Position numbers and translations under genes: made by a program. The notes under the pieces were generated by a model that ran no database searches, was not told the DNA's origin, and saw only the letters and a list, made by a program, of their open reading frames with translations. This document shows positions 7,999 through 16,381 of a stretch of DNA of 64,000 bases, one piece after another; the stretch's first letter is position 1, and every line of letters begins with the position of its first letter. The stretch spans positions 1 to 64,000 of the forward strand of contig JAEWGW010000020.1 of the NCBI GenBank assembly GCA_023388055.1. Direction: 5' to 3'. This DNA comes from Bacillota bacterium (GTDB taxonomy: Bacteria > Bacillota > Bacilli > Paenibacillales > NBRC-103111).

Positions 7999-8658
7999 AT
8001 GATTCGTTGCATCTATCGGGCGCAGTTGAAGGAAGGGCAGGAAGAGGAAGGACTGGAGCTGTTCCGCCAACGGCTGGATGCCGTCCGCAGGGATATGGGC
8101 GACGGGCTGTTGATGACTCTAACCGGGCACCGCTGGAAACGCTCCGTATTCCTGTATTATGAATGTTTAAACGAGGCCTACCACCCGGACAGATGGTTTG
8201 CCGGTATGGAGCAGGTGCTGGAGGCTTGGCCGGGGGAGGATAAACCGAGAAGCTGGATCCAGATGATCGATGTGTTTCATTTTAACGCGCCGGAAAGCCC
8301 GGAGCATTGGCGGCGGAAAGCCCCTGTGGAGCGCAGAGTGGGCAGGGTGGCCCATCTGCTTCCCGAGATGATGGCCAGCTATATTTATTACCATTACCAG
8401 CTGCAGGAGGAGCATGCCTTCTTCGGCCCTAAATATGAGATTATCGCGATGCACGAAAATCTGCTGTTCGGTTATCAGGAGTTTCCTGCTGTGGTGGAGG
8501 AGCCGGTATTGCCCCGGAAGCTGGACACCAAAGGAACTCCGGCCACCTGGACGGATTCCCGGATGGATCTGCACTTCCAGGCATGGGAGGATGGGCATCT
8601 CTATTTCAAGCCGGTGGAGACGCTGTTTGCGTTCTATGAAACGGAGGAGCAGGTATGA
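7999..8658 (+). CDS. conserved-looking protein of unknown function
   Basis: A 219-residue soluble protein I do not recognise. It is rich in aromatic residues (SYIYYHYQ, SWIQMIDVFHF, MDLHFQAWEDGHLYF) and has no membrane segment or signal peptide. The start MIRCIYRAQLKEGQEEEGLELFRQRL and the second half could each form a ferredoxin-like alpha/beta unit like those of mutarotases or ABM-type monooxygenases; this is a guess from pattern only. ATG 7999 is supported by GAGGAG at 7984-7989. It lies 25 bases after the glycosidase and overlaps the next gene by ATGA, so it is part of the same operon. Confidence 0.7.
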   Translation: MIRCIYRAQLKEGQEEEGLELFRQRLDAVRRDMGDGLLMTLTGHRWKRSVFLYYECLNEAYHPDRWFAGMEQVLEAWPGEDKPRSWIQMIDVFHFNAPESPEHWRRKAPVERRVGRVAHLLPEMMASYIYYHYQLQEEHAFFGPKYEIIAMHENLLFGYQEFPAVVEEPVLPRKLDTKGTPATWTDSRMDLHFQAWEDGHLYFKPVETLFAFYETEEQV

Positions 8659-9107
8659 GTGCAACAATCGCCCAAGCAACGATCCGCGAGCTGGATGACG
8701 CGGCTGTGCTGTTCGATGAATACCGGGTGTTTTATGGGCAGGAAAGCGATGTGGAGGGAGCCAAGACTTTCCTGTTTGACCGTTTGGAGCATGGGGAATC
8801 GGTTGTTTTCCTGGCCAAGGATGAAGCTGCCGGGTCGGCGGTAGGTTTTATGCAGCTGTACCCGCTGTTTTCCTCCGTATCCATGAAGCGTATCTGGCTG
8901 CTGAACGACCTCTATGTCCGGGAATCCCACCGCAGCAAGCAGGTGGGCAAGGGTCTTCTGGAGGCGGCGCGGGAATTCGCCGTTCTCACCAAGTCCAAAG
9001 GGCTGGAGATTGCCACCCAGGTAACTAACCTGCGGGCCCAGAAGGTCTATCTGGAGCACGGTTATGTGCAGGATGAGGAATTTTACCACTATTATATGCT
9101 GGTATAG
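8655..9107 (+). CDS. GNAT family N-acetyltransferase
   Basis: A 150-residue GNAT protein. RIWLLNDLYVRESHRSKQVGKGLLEAAREFA (about residues 76-106) contains the beta4 strand and the acetyl-CoA pyrophosphate loop (R/Q-x-x-G-x-G/K type). The C-terminal AQKVYLEHGYVQDEEFYHYYM is the usual end of the fold. The acceptor is unknown. It overlaps the preceding gene by four bases. Confidence 0.85.
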   Translation: MSATIAQATIRELDDAAVLFDEYRVFYGQESDVEGAKTFLFDRLEHGESVVFLAKDEAAGSAVGFMQLYPLFSSVSMKRIWLLNDLYVRESHRSKQVGKGLLEAAREFAVLTKSKGLEIATQVTNLRAQKVYLEHGYVQDEEFYHYYMLV

Positions 9108-9133
9108 GAGAATTCTTGGCAGGGGGTGGCATT

Positions 9134-9763
9134 ATGTTGGGCATTGAGCATTACATGGTCTTTTTGTTATCGGGGCTTCTGTTGAATATGACACCGGGCA
9201 GCGATACCCTGTACATCTTCGGCAGATGTATGTCCCAGGGGAAAACCGCAGGTATGGTGTCTGTGTTCGGCATTATCTCGGGGGCATTTGTGCATACGGC
9301 CTTTGCCGCCTTCGGGTTGTCCGCCATTCTGATGCACTCCGCTTTGGCCTTTAACCTGATCAAGTGGATCGGCGCTGCGTATCTGGTGTATCTAGGGATC
9401 AAGTCCATCCGCAGCAGAGAGAATCCTGCTATGGAATCGGGGGCTATGCCCAAGGAGGGGCTGCGCAAGATTTATCTCCAGGGCCTCCTGACCAATGTGC
9501 TTAATCCCAAGGTGGCCTTGTTCTACTTGGCTTTCCTGCCTCAGTTCGTCAGTGCCGACCAAACCTACGGCGCGCTGCCTTTCCTGATTCTCGGGCTGAC
9601 CTTCATTACAACCGGGACATTGTGGTGTATGCTGCTGGTGGTGGTGTCCGACTTCATGACCAAGTGGCTGCGCCAAAGCCAATTCGGCAAATACCTGAAC
9701 AAGGTGACGGGGATCATTTTTGTGGGGTTGGGATTGAAGCTGCTGGGAGCCAGCAAAACATAG
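9134..9763 (+). CDS. LysE/RhtB family amino acid exporter
   Basis: A 209-residue membrane protein with about six hydrophobic segments. The family motif LNMTPGSDTLYIFGRCMSQGKTAGMVSVFGIISG is near the N terminus (residues 16-50) and LLTNVLNPKVALFYLAFLPQFV is central. It would export an amino acid or derivative. ATG 9134 is preferred over TTG 9116 because AGGGGGTGG lies just before it. It follows the acetyltransferase by 26 bases and ends the operon. Confidence 0.85.
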   Translation: MLGIEHYMVFLLSGLLLNMTPGSDTLYIFGRCMSQGKTAGMVSVFGIISGAFVHTAFAAFGLSAILMHSALAFNLIKWIGAAYLVYLGIKSIRSRENPAMESGAMPKEGLRKIYLQGLLTNVLNPKVALFYLAFLPQFVSADQTYGALPFLILGLTFITTGTLWCMLLVVVSDFMTKWLRQSQFGKYLNKVTGIIFVGLGLKLLGASKT

Positions 9764-9792
9764 GGCATTTGTTTTGTCGGAATAGCATAGCA

Positions 9793-9836
9793 AATACCGG
9801 ATAACGGCCCCAGGTCCGTTGTCCGGTATTTTTTTC
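9793..9836 (+). terminator. rho-independent terminator
   Basis: AATACCGGATAACGG pairs with CCGTTGTCCGGTATT and is followed by TTTTTTT. It closes the hprK-like/glycosidase/LysE operon. Confidence 0.9.
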
Positions 9837-9864
9837 GTGTGATGAGGCTTGGATGTGTTTCGTA

Positions 9865-10641
9865 TTAAATGCCGTTGTCCCGGAAATATTGCAGGGAGAT
9901 TTTTATGCTGTCCAGCGGGGAGCCGGAAAACTGCTCCTGCTCCACGATGTAATATTCGATGCCGGCTTCTTGGGCCAATTGGAACACACTTTTGAAATCC
10001 ACAACTCCGTTGCCCACTTCGGTATCATCCCGTCCATCGCCGAAGTCCTTGATGTGCACCAGAGGAACCCGCCCGGCATACTTCTTCACATATTCCGCCG
10101 GGGATTTGCCGCCCTTGTGGACCCAGCCCAGGTCAAACTGCATGGTAAACAGCTCTGCCGGAATGCGGGCCAGCATCTGGTCGATGATGGTTTCGCCGTT
10201 GACCAGCTTGAATTCAAAGGCATGATTGTGGTAGCCGTATTGCAGTCCGGCCTCGTTCACCAGCTCCGCGGCACGGGCCAGGAAGCGGATACGCTCGTTC
10301 AGCTCCTCTTCTGTCGGCACCTCCGAGAAAGGAGAGGAGGGGGTAATGATGTACTTCAGTCCCAGCTCCTGGGCATATTCAATCTGCTGCTTCAATCCTT
10401 CCTCCATGAGGGCCATATCGGTAAAATTGATTCCAATATGGGCTGAAGGCGCTTCCAGACCGCATTCATCTAATACTGCTTTAACTTCCTTGGACGAAAA
10501 ACCGAAAAATCCGGCAAATTCCACAGCCTCATAACCGATTTCCGCTACCTGGCGGATTGTTCCCAGAAAATCATCCTTGGTTAAATCACGAAGCGTGTAC
10601 AGCTGCAGTCCTACCTTGGGATTCGCCATTCCCTTCACCAT
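9865..10641 (-). CDS. sugar phosphate isomerase/epimerase (xylose isomerase-like TIM barrel)
   Basis: A 258-residue AP-endonuclease-2/IolE-type barrel. Visible are VGLQLYTLRD, VAEIGYEAVEFAGFFG, YGYHNHAFEF with metal-binding His, MQFDLGWVHKGG, and VHIKDFGDG followed by the C-terminal YYIVEQEQ, with Glu/Asp/His ligands typical of divalent-metal sugar isomerases. The substrate is unknown. ATG 10641 and ATG 10629 are both possible starts. The gene is alone on its strand between two plus-strand units. Confidence 0.82.
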   Translation of the reverse strand: MVKGMANPKVGLQLYTLRDLTKDDFLGTIRQVAEIGYEAVEFAGFFGFSSKEVKAVLDECGLEAPSAHIGINFTDMALMEEGLKQQIEYAQELGLKYIITPSSPFSEVPTEEELNERIRFLARAAELVNEAGLQYGYHNHAFEFKLVNGETIIDQMLARIPAELFTMQFDLGWVHKGGKSPAEYVKKYAGRVPLVHIKDFGDGRDDTEVGNGVVDFKSVFQLAQEAGIEYYIVEQEQFSGSPLDSIKISLQYFRDNGI

Positions 10642-10736
10642 CCGCTCTTATGTTTAAAGTTTAAGGTTTACCCCTCCAGTATAGTAAAGCGCTCTCCAAA
10701 AACCTAGCAGCATTCTTGTGGTGTTTGTATGTGATT

Positions 10737-10766
10737 TTGTCCTGACGGCAGGAAACCTGCTATAAT
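10737..10766 (+). promoter_or_regulatory. sigma-A promoter of the DUF3886 gene
   Basis: TTGTCC, an 18-base spacer and a perfect TATAAT (10761-10766) lie 35 bases before the start codon. Confidence 0.55.
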
Positions 10767-10800
10767 AGGCTGGAATAGGATAGAAACCGAGGTGATGGCA

Positions 10801-11064
10801 ATGGTGAAAAAAAGAAATGCGCAGAACGCCGCCAAGCCCAATGAACGCAGCGATGCCCCCGCAACCTTGAAGGATCTTCTGGATGCCGGCACTCTCAGCA
10901 AGCTGAAGGCACAGGCGGAGGAAATGAAGGCGGAGGAGGAACAACGCCGGCTGGAGCAGAAAAAGCGGGAGGAAGAGGCCAGGGCTGCAGAGAAGAAACG
11001 CCTGGAGAATGACTTCGAGCATCTGCTCAACAACAGCAAGCTGGATTGGCGCAAGCATAAATAG
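10801..11064 (+). CDS. YqkE-like DUF3886 small charged protein
   Basis: An 87-residue highly charged protein, conserved in Bacillus and Paenibacillus but without known function. The N terminus TLKDLLDAGTLSKLKAQAEEMKAEEE leads into a long helical Lys/Glu/Arg-rich stretch (about residues 30-72), probably a coiled coil, and the end is FEHLLNNSKLDWRKHK. ATG 10801 has GAGGTGAT eight bases upstream; ATG 10795 is less likely. It has its own promoter and terminator. Confidence 0.8.
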   Translation: MVKKRNAQNAAKPNERSDAPATLKDLLDAGTLSKLKAQAEEMKAEEEQRRLEQKKREEEARAAEKKRLENDFEHLLNNSKLDWRKHK

Positions 11065-11086
11065 CTATTATCCCTAAACAAAGCGG

Positions 11087-11132
11087 ACACGGCGGTTTTT
11101 CTTCCAAATTGGAGGAAACCGCCGTGTTTGTT
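11087..11132 (+). terminator. rho-independent terminator
   Basis: ACACGGCGGTTT pairs exactly with AAACCGCCGTGT, with a smaller hairpin (CTTCC/GGAG) in the loop, then TTTGTTTAC. It lies between convergent genes. Confidence 0.8.
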
Positions 11133-11140
11133 TACGTTCT

Positions 11141-11383
11141 TCAGATGCCCTCATAATAGCTGTATTCATACCGCGCCGGTATACAGGTGGGAAATGGATT
11201 CACATCGGCGATGGTGTACACCGGATAATGCTTTAACGCAAATTGGGTGTGATACAAATATTCCATCAGCAGCAGCTCTCCGTTTTCAACTCCGCACAAG
11301 ATTCCACTGGTTCCGGTCCCGTTTTGCATGGATACACCTACCGGACTCCCCACAAGCGACGCCGCTTTCATCTGCCAAGGCAT
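11141..11383 (-). CDS. small protein of unknown function
   Basis: An 80-residue protein with GSPVGVSMQNGTGTSGILCGVENGELLLMEYLYHTQFALKHYPVYTI. The alternating beta-strand look and the sequence G-x-L-x-G-V-x-x-G-x-L resemble small spore-associated beta proteins of the DUF2642 type, but I cannot assign it. GGGAGGA lies seven bases before ATG 11383, which supports translation. It is monocistronic. Confidence 0.6.
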   Translation of the reverse strand: MPWQMKAASLVGSPVGVSMQNGTGTSGILCGVENGELLLMEYLYHTQFALKHYPVYTIADVNPFPTCIPARYEYSYYEGI

Positions 11384-11561
11384 GGACGGATTCCTCCCTA
11401 AATTAATAGCCGGTTTACCCCGTCAGGGCTGACGGCAATGGCACTATAGCCTATGCAGGCGGCAGTCATAAGGTGCCCGGAGTAATGGGCCGGATTTGCG
11501 TTCCGGCATCCGTCATGTCATGATGGGGTTGGACAAGAATGGTAAAAAGGAGCGGAGAAAC

Positions 11562-12116
11562 GTGCTGCGCATTGCGACAAAAGAGGATGCCGCCGGGGTA
11601 CTGCCCCTGATGATGGACGCCATCGGCAGTATCGCATACAGTCTGACGGGCGAGTACAGCCCGGAAGCTGCTATGGCGGTGTTGGAGGAATTCTACTCCC
11701 GTGAAGACAACCGGCTGAGCTATGAGAACGTCACCGTGCTGGAGAAAGAAGGTCGGGTGGCTGCCTTTATGCTGGCTTATCATGGCAGCAGAGCAGAGGC
11801 GCTGGACCGGCCGCTGAAGGCCAGGCTGGAGGCCCGCGGCCAATCCGCTGCACCCGTCGTTTGCGAGGCCGGGCCGGATGAGTTTTATCTGGACAGTCTG
11901 GCGGTCCACCCGGATTACCGGGGACAGGGAATGGGAACGCTGCTGCTGGAGGAATTCGGCAGGCTGGCCGCTCAGGCGGGATGGCCGAAGCTCAGCCTTC
12001 TGGTGGAGGAGCATAACGGTGGCGCGCGGAAGCTGTATGAACGTTTGGGCTACGCGCTGGAGGATGCCCTTATGGTGGCGGGGCACCGGTATGACCGGAT
12101 GGTGAAGAAGGTATAG
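11562..12116 (+). CDS. GNAT family N-acetyltransferase
   Basis: A 184-residue GNAT enzyme. The N-terminal LRIATKEDAAGVLPLMMDAIGSIAYSLTG is followed by the acetyl-CoA-binding FYLDSLAVHPDYRGQGMGTLLLEEFGRLAAQ (Q/R-G-x-G-x-L loop), and LLVEEHNGGARKLYERLGY ends the fold. The GTG at 11562 is chosen because AAAGGAG is nine bases upstream; an upstream ATG at 11496 has no ribosome site. The acceptor substrate is unknown. Confidence 0.82.
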   Translation: MLRIATKEDAAGVLPLMMDAIGSIAYSLTGEYSPEAAMAVLEEFYSREDNRLSYENVTVLEKEGRVAAFMLAYHGSRAEALDRPLKARLEARGQSAAPVVCEAGPDEFYLDSLAVHPDYRGQGMGTLLLEEFGRLAAQAGWPKLSLLVEEHNGGARKLYERLGYALEDALMVAGHRYDRMVKKV

Positions 12117-12220
12117 CAAACTTGTAACAAATTCGTACCAATTGAATCATGACATCCGCAGGGTGCAGCGGTAATATGGAAGAAGCATTGCAAACGTGTG
12201 CTAAGGAGGAAATACCTACT

Positions 12221-12640
12221 ATGTCTCATCCCGAATGTATGTATTGCAACCATGACGAACGTCTGGACAAGCTGATGATCGAAATCGGCCAGCTGTCTGT
12301 TTCCACCCTGTACCTGTTCCGCGAGCAAACCTACCGCGGCCGTGTGCTGGTGGCCTTGAATGGTCACGCCCGTGAAATCTTCGAGCTGCCGGAGGACACC
12401 CGCAACAGCCTGATAGCCGACGTGGCCAAGGCCGCCAATGCGGTGCAGCAGGCCTTCAATCCCGGCAAGGTGAACTATGGCGCCTATGGCGACACCATGC
12501 CCCATGTCCACTTCCACATTGTGCCCAAGTATGAGGGCGGCGAGCAGTGGGGAACTACCTTCGTGATGAATCCGGCTCAAACCTATCTGTCGGATGAGGA
12601 GTATGCCGGCCTGATCAGCGAAATCAAGAAGCATCTGTAA
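12221..12640 (+). CDS. HIT family nucleotide hydrolase/transferase
   Basis: A 139-residue histidine-triad protein. The triad HVHFHIVP is at about residues 93-100. The N-terminal CMYCNHDERLDKLMIEI has a CxxC like the zinc-binding HIT members. RGRVLVALNGHAREIFELPEDTRNSLIADVAKAANAVQQAFNPGKVNYGAYGDTMP is typical of the fold. It probably hydrolyses a nucleotide phosphoramidate or dinucleotide. ATG 12221 has AAGGAGGA at 12203-12210. Confidence 0.88.
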   Translation: MSHPECMYCNHDERLDKLMIEIGQLSVSTLYLFREQTYRGRVLVALNGHAREIFELPEDTRNSLIADVAKAANAVQQAFNPGKVNYGAYGDTMPHVHFHIVPKYEGGEQWGTTFVMNPAQTYLSDEEYAGLISEIKKHL

Positions 12641-12660
12641 GCGGCGGCACAACGCCAGAA

Positions 12661-12695
12661 GGAGCCTCGGGGGAATCCCCTGGGGCTCTTTTGTG
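12661..12695. terminator. probable terminator between convergent genes
   Basis: GAGCC and GGGGG pair with CCCC and GGGCTC across a TC/TG mismatch, followed by TTTTGTGTATTT. It serves the HIT gene. Confidence 0.65.
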
Positions 12696-12717
12696 TATTT
12701 GTGGCAGGTAAAGAGGC

Positions 12718-13284
12718 TTAATCGTCCACCTGTTTAATCACCCGAGCCGGATTGCCACCGATCACGACGTTGTCCGGCACATCCTTGGTGACCACCGAAC
12801 CGGAGGCAATCACCACGTTGTTACCGATGGTAATGCCGGGGTTAATGACCACGCGGCCGCCGATCCAGACATTGCTGCCGATGGTGACGGGTTTGCCGAA
12901 TTCGGCGCCTGTGTTGCGGAGCTCCGCCTGCAGGGGATGCCCCGCAGTATAAATATGGACGCTGGGTCCAAGCAGGCAGTTGTCTCCGATGCGGATTTCG
13001 CATACGTCCAGGAAGACACAATCGAAGTTGGCGTAGAAATTCTCGCCTACATGAATATTGTAGCCGTAATCACAGCGAAAGTCGGGTTCGATATACATCT
13101 GATTGCCTGTGGAGCCAAGCAGATCCTTCAGCAGCGACTTCCGTTGTCTGGTTTCGGATTCGAGGGTCTGGTTGAACAGCCGGGTCAGCCTCCGTGCCTG
13201 GAGCCTGTCTTGGGTCAGTACCGGATCGGCCGCATTATAAAGCTCGCCGGCAAGCATCTTTTCTTTTTCGGTTTTGACGGACAT
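12718..13284 (-). CDS. maa: maltose O-acetyltransferase-like hexapeptide-repeat acetyltransferase
   Basis: A 188-residue sugar O-acetyltransferase of the Maa/NodL/LacA group. The N-terminal MLAGELYNAADPVLTQDRLQARRLTRLFN is the Mac domain. Then come left-handed beta-helix hexapeptides with the catalytic His in VHIYTAGHPL and the C-terminal IGSNVWIGGRVVINPGITIGNNVVIASGSVVTKDVPDNVVIGGNPARVIK. The open frame extends upstream to 13560, but the family start is MSVKTEKEKM at 13284 with GGAAGGGAA upstream. It is divergent from nirB. Confidence 0.88.
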   Translation of the reverse strand: MSVKTEKEKMLAGELYNAADPVLTQDRLQARRLTRLFNQTLESETRQRKSLLKDLLGSTGNQMYIEPDFRCDYGYNIHVGENFYANFDCVFLDVCEIRIGDNCLLGPSVHIYTAGHPLQAELRNTGAEFGKPVTIGSNVWIGGRVVINPGITIGNNVVIASGSVVTKDVPDNVVIGGNPARVIKQVDD

Positions 13285-13488
13285 ATGGATGTTCCCTTCC
13301 GTGAAGTGTTTAACAATTTCTATTTTACCACAAGAACCGCCAGATTCCTCGGGAGGGAGGGGCGAATTCACCGATTTTTCATCAAATTGGTTGGAAGCAC
13401 CGTAACAACGGTTACCGATTTTTCTTTTTGGATTCATTATAATCTGATTAACCAATAGATGACCCAAAGAAGCTTGCACAGGCAGGTA

Positions 13489-13504
13489 TGTGAACAAATT
13501 CACG
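13489..13504. promoter_or_regulatory. Fnr/Crp-type operator upstream of nirB
   Basis: TGTGA-ACAAAT-TCACG matches the TGTGA-N6-TCACA consensus of Gram-positive Fnr and Crp with one mismatch. Its centre is 62 bases before the nirB start codon. It points to oxygen or redox control of the nitrite reductase genes. A candidate regulator is encoded at 40629-41336. Confidence 0.6.
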
Positions 13505-13558
13505 TAATTAACCGCCGGTTCAAAAAAAGCTTCGGGAAAAATGGAGAGGAGCCTATCC

Positions 13559-16009
13559 ATGACTGCAAATCATATTCTCCGTAAAGAAAAACTGGTTCTT
13601 GTTGGCAACGGAATGGCCGGCATGAACGTCATTGAACAAATTCTTAAGCTCCAGCCGCAGCAGTATGAGATCACCGTTATCGGAGAAGAGCCGCATCCCA
13701 ATTATAACCGGATCCAGTTATCCTATGTGCTGGAGGGCAGCAAAGCACTGCCGGATATTATCCTGAACCCCATGGAGTGGTACGCGGAGAACCAAATCCG
13801 TCTGTTCACCGGGACCAAAGCAGAGCACATCGATACCGCTGCCAAGCTGGTGCGGCTGGATAACGGAGAAGCGGTGGAATATGACAAGCTGATTCTTGCT
13901 ACAGGCTCCAGGCCGTTTATTCTTCCGGTACCGGGTGCGGACAAGGAAGGGGTTGTAGGCTTCCGCAGCATCCAGGATTGCGAGGACATGATGCAGGCAG
14001 CCAAGTCTTACCGCAAGGCAGCTGTAATCGGAGGCGGATTATTGGGTCTGGAGGCAGCCCGGGGCCTGAAGGAGCTGGGAATGGAGGTTACCGTCATCCA
14101 CCTGATGGACCGGCTGATGGAACGCCAGCTGGACCCGGTTTCCGCAGGTATGCTGAAGTCCGAGATGGAAGCTCAAGGTCTTTCCTTCCTGATGCAGGCG
14201 CAAACCTCGGAGCTGCTGGGAAACCGCCGCGTTACCGGAATCCGCTTCGCTGACGGCAGTGTGCTGGAGACGGATTTTGTGGTGATGGCAGCAGGTATCA
14301 AGCCCAATGCCGAGCTGGCCCAATCCAGCGGCATTCCGGTGAACCGCGGCATTCTGGTCGATGATTATATGCGTACGGAGATCGAAGGCATCTATGCCGT
14401 AGGCGAGTGTAATGAACACCGCGGCATGTGTTATGGGCTGGTAGCTCCGCTGTATGAGCAGGGAGCCGTATTAGCTAAGCTGCTCTGCGGTACCGAGCCG
14501 GCTCCGTATACGGGCTCCACCGTTTCCACGAAGCTGAAGGTATCCGGTGTGGACGTATTCTCTGCCGGTGAGTTCTTGGATGCGCCGGGCCTGACAGCCT
14601 TGACTGTTCACGATCCCTGGAAAAAAATCTACAAGAAAATCCTTCTCCGGGGCAATGCCATTGTCGGTGGAGTGCTGTTCGGCGATGTAGCCGAATCCGT
14701 GCGTCTGGCCCGCTGGACTGCGGAGCAGGAGGAGATGACGGAGGATATCCACCAAGCCTTGATGGGAGGCGGCGGCTGCTGCGGCGGAAGCAAAACCAAC
14801 GCGGTCGATTCCATGGCTGACAGCGATATTGTCTGCGGATGCAGCGGCGTAACCAAAGGCGTGATTTTGAGCGGTATCCGGAACGAGGGCTGGGCCAGTG
14901 TGGATGAAATCAAGCAGCATACGGGAGCTACCCGTTCCTGCGGCGGCTGCAAGCCGATGGTAGAAGCGCTTTTGACCTCCGCGTTGGGAGCCGATTACGC
15001 AGCAGGCGCTCCAGCCAAAGCGGGGATCTGCGGCTGCACTGACAAGAGCCGTGAAGAGATCGTTGCGGCTATCCGCGAAAAAGGTCTGCACTCCGTCCGT
15101 GAAGTCATGAACGTGCTGGAATGGCATGAGCCGGAGGGCTGCTCCAAGTGCCGGCCTGCTCTGAACTACTATCTGGGCATGATCTGGCCGGAGGAGTACG
15201 AGGACGAACGGGAATCCCGGTTTGTCAATGAACGGCTTCACGCCAATATCCAGAAGGACGGTACCTTCAGCGTGATTCCGCGGATGTACGGTGGTGTAAC
15301 CAGTCCTTCGGAGCTGAAGAAAATTGCCCAGGTGGCTGAAAAATATGATGTGAAGATGGTTAAGGTGACCGGCGGCCAGCGTCTGGACCTGCTTGGAGTG
15401 AAGAAGGAGGATCTCCCGAAGGTATGGGAGGAGCTGGATATGCCCTCCGGATACGGCTACGCCAAGTCCCTGCGGACTGTTAAAACCTGTGTCGGCAACC
15501 GCTTCTGCCGCTTCGGCACCCAGGATTCCATCGGTGTAGGCATCGAGCTGGAGAAGAAATTCGAACGGCTGTGGATGCCGGCCAAGTTCAAGATGGCGGT
15601 AAACGGCTGCCCCCGCAACTGCGCGGAATCCGGCACCAAGGATTTTGGTGTGGTAGGCAATGACGGCGGCTGGGATATCTTCGTCGGCGGCAACGGCGGC
15701 ATTAAGCTTAGAGGCGCTGATCTTCTCTGCAAGGTCAAAACCGATGAAGAGCTGGTAGCCATCTGCGGCGCATACATCCAGTTTTACCGGGAAACAGGCA
15801 AGTTTGGCGAACGGACCAGCGAATGGGTGGAACGGATGGGTCTCGACGTGATCCGCGAAGCTGTTGTAGATAACCTGGATTCCCGCCAGACCCTTGTAGA
15901 GCGGGTGGAGCTGGCCCTTGCCCAGGTGGAGGACCCCTGGATGAAGGTGCGCACCGACAGCGGCCTGCAGCAATCTCTGTATGAGAATGTGGCTGTACAC
16001 CAGTCGTAA
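13559..16009 (+). CDS. nirB: NAD(P)H-dependent nitrite reductase large subunit
   Basis: An 816-residue siroheme nitrite reductase (NirB/NasD) that reduces nitrite to ammonium in the cytoplasm. Domains in order: FAD and NAD(P)H oxidoreductase (residues 1-400; LVLVGNGMAGM near the start and AVIGGGLLGLEAARGLKELG near 160), two BFD-like [2Fe-2S] regions (CGCSG near 422 with CGGCK near 460; CGCTDK near 490 with CSKC near 526), then the siroheme/[4Fe-4S] domain with TCVGNRFCRFG near 642 and NGCPRNCAES near 681 (C-x5-C and C-x3-C). Length is usual. ATG 13559 follows GAGAGGAG. It heads an operon with nirD and the formate/nitrite channel gene. Confidence 0.95.
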   Translation: MTANHILRKEKLVLVGNGMAGMNVIEQILKLQPQQYEITVIGEEPHPNYNRIQLSYVLEGSKALPDIILNPMEWYAENQIRLFTGTKAEHIDTAAKLVRLDNGEAVEYDKLILATGSRPFILPVPGADKEGVVGFRSIQDCEDMMQAAKSYRKAAVIGGGLLGLEAARGLKELGMEVTVIHLMDRLMERQLDPVSAGMLKSEMEAQGLSFLMQAQTSELLGNRRVTGIRFADGSVLETDFVVMAAGIKPNAELAQSSGIPVNRGILVDDYMRTEIEGIYAVGECNEHRGMCYGLVAPLYEQGAVLAKLLCGTEPAPYTGSTVSTKLKVSGVDVFSAGEFLDAPGLTALTVHDPWKKIYKKILLRGNAIVGGVLFGDVAESVRLARWTAEQEEMTEDIHQALMGGGGCCGGSKTNAVDSMADSDIVCGCSGVTKGVILSGIRNEGWASVDEIKQHTGATRSCGGCKPMVEALLTSALGADYAAGAPAKAGICGCTDKSREEIVAAIREKGLHSVREVMNVLEWHEPEGCSKCRPALNYYLGMIWPEEYEDERESRFVNERLHANIQKDGTFSVIPRMYGGVTSPSELKKIAQVAEKYDVKMVKVTGGQRLDLLGVKKEDLPKVWEELDMPSGYGYAKSLRTVKTCVGNRFCRFGTQDSIGVGIELEKKFERLWMPAKFKMAVNGCPRNCAESGTKDFGVVGNDGGWDIFVGGNGGIKLRGADLLCKVKTDEELVAICGAYIQFYRETGKFGERTSEWVERMGLDVIREAVVDNLDSRQTLVERVELALAQVEDPWMKVRTDSGLQQSLYENVAVHQS

Positions 16010-16040
16010 GATCGATTTTGACCAAAAGGGGAGAAGAGCA

Positions 16041-16367
16041 ATGGCAGAGATGACGTATATGGAAATCGGCCCCGTGGAGCGGTTTCCCAGCCGGATCGGA
16101 GTCCGGGTACAGGCAGGCGATGAGGAAATTGTCGTGTTCCGTTTGACAGACGGGCGGATCGTGGCGCTGGAGAACCGCAGCCCTCACCGCAAAGGCGGGA
16201 TTATCAGCGAGGGTATGGTCAGCGGCGAATATCTGTATGATCCGCTGTACGACTGGAAGATCAGTCTGCTGACGGGGGAAGTGCAGGCTCCTGATAACGG
16301 CCAGGTGAAGGTTTATCCCGTGCTGGTGGAAGCGGGCAAAGTCAGCATCGGTGTAAACAGCCGATAA
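16041..16367 (+). CDS. nirD: nitrite reductase small subunit, Rieske-like fold lacking cluster ligands
   Basis: A 108-residue NirD/NasE-type protein. The Rieske C-x-H and C-x2-H ligand boxes are altered: the first reads S47-P-H49 and the second D67-P-L-Y70, so only one of four ligands remains. The surrounding residues (KGGIISEGMVSGEYLYDPLYDWKI) are otherwise typical of NasE. E. coli NirD also lacks the ligands, so a cluster-free small subunit has precedent. ATG 16041 is preferred, with GGGGAGAAGAG upstream. It lies 31 bases after nirB. Confidence 0.88.
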   Translation: MAEMTYMEIGPVERFPSRIGVRVQAGDEEIVVFRLTDGRIVALENRSPHRKGGIISEGMVSGEYLYDPLYDWKISLLTGEVQAPDNGQVKVYPVLVEAGKVSIGVNSR

Positions 16368-16381
16368 AAGGGGGAGCGCGT

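Noticed and set aside
11078..11140. Possible small gene in the gap after the DUF3886 gene
   Set aside because: The gap is filled by a terminator hairpin between convergent genes.
14471..16000. A 509-codon open frame on the minus strand
   Set aside because: It is the antisense shadow of nirB, which has complete siroheme and FAD motifs. The antisense peptide has no recognisable domain or ribosome site.
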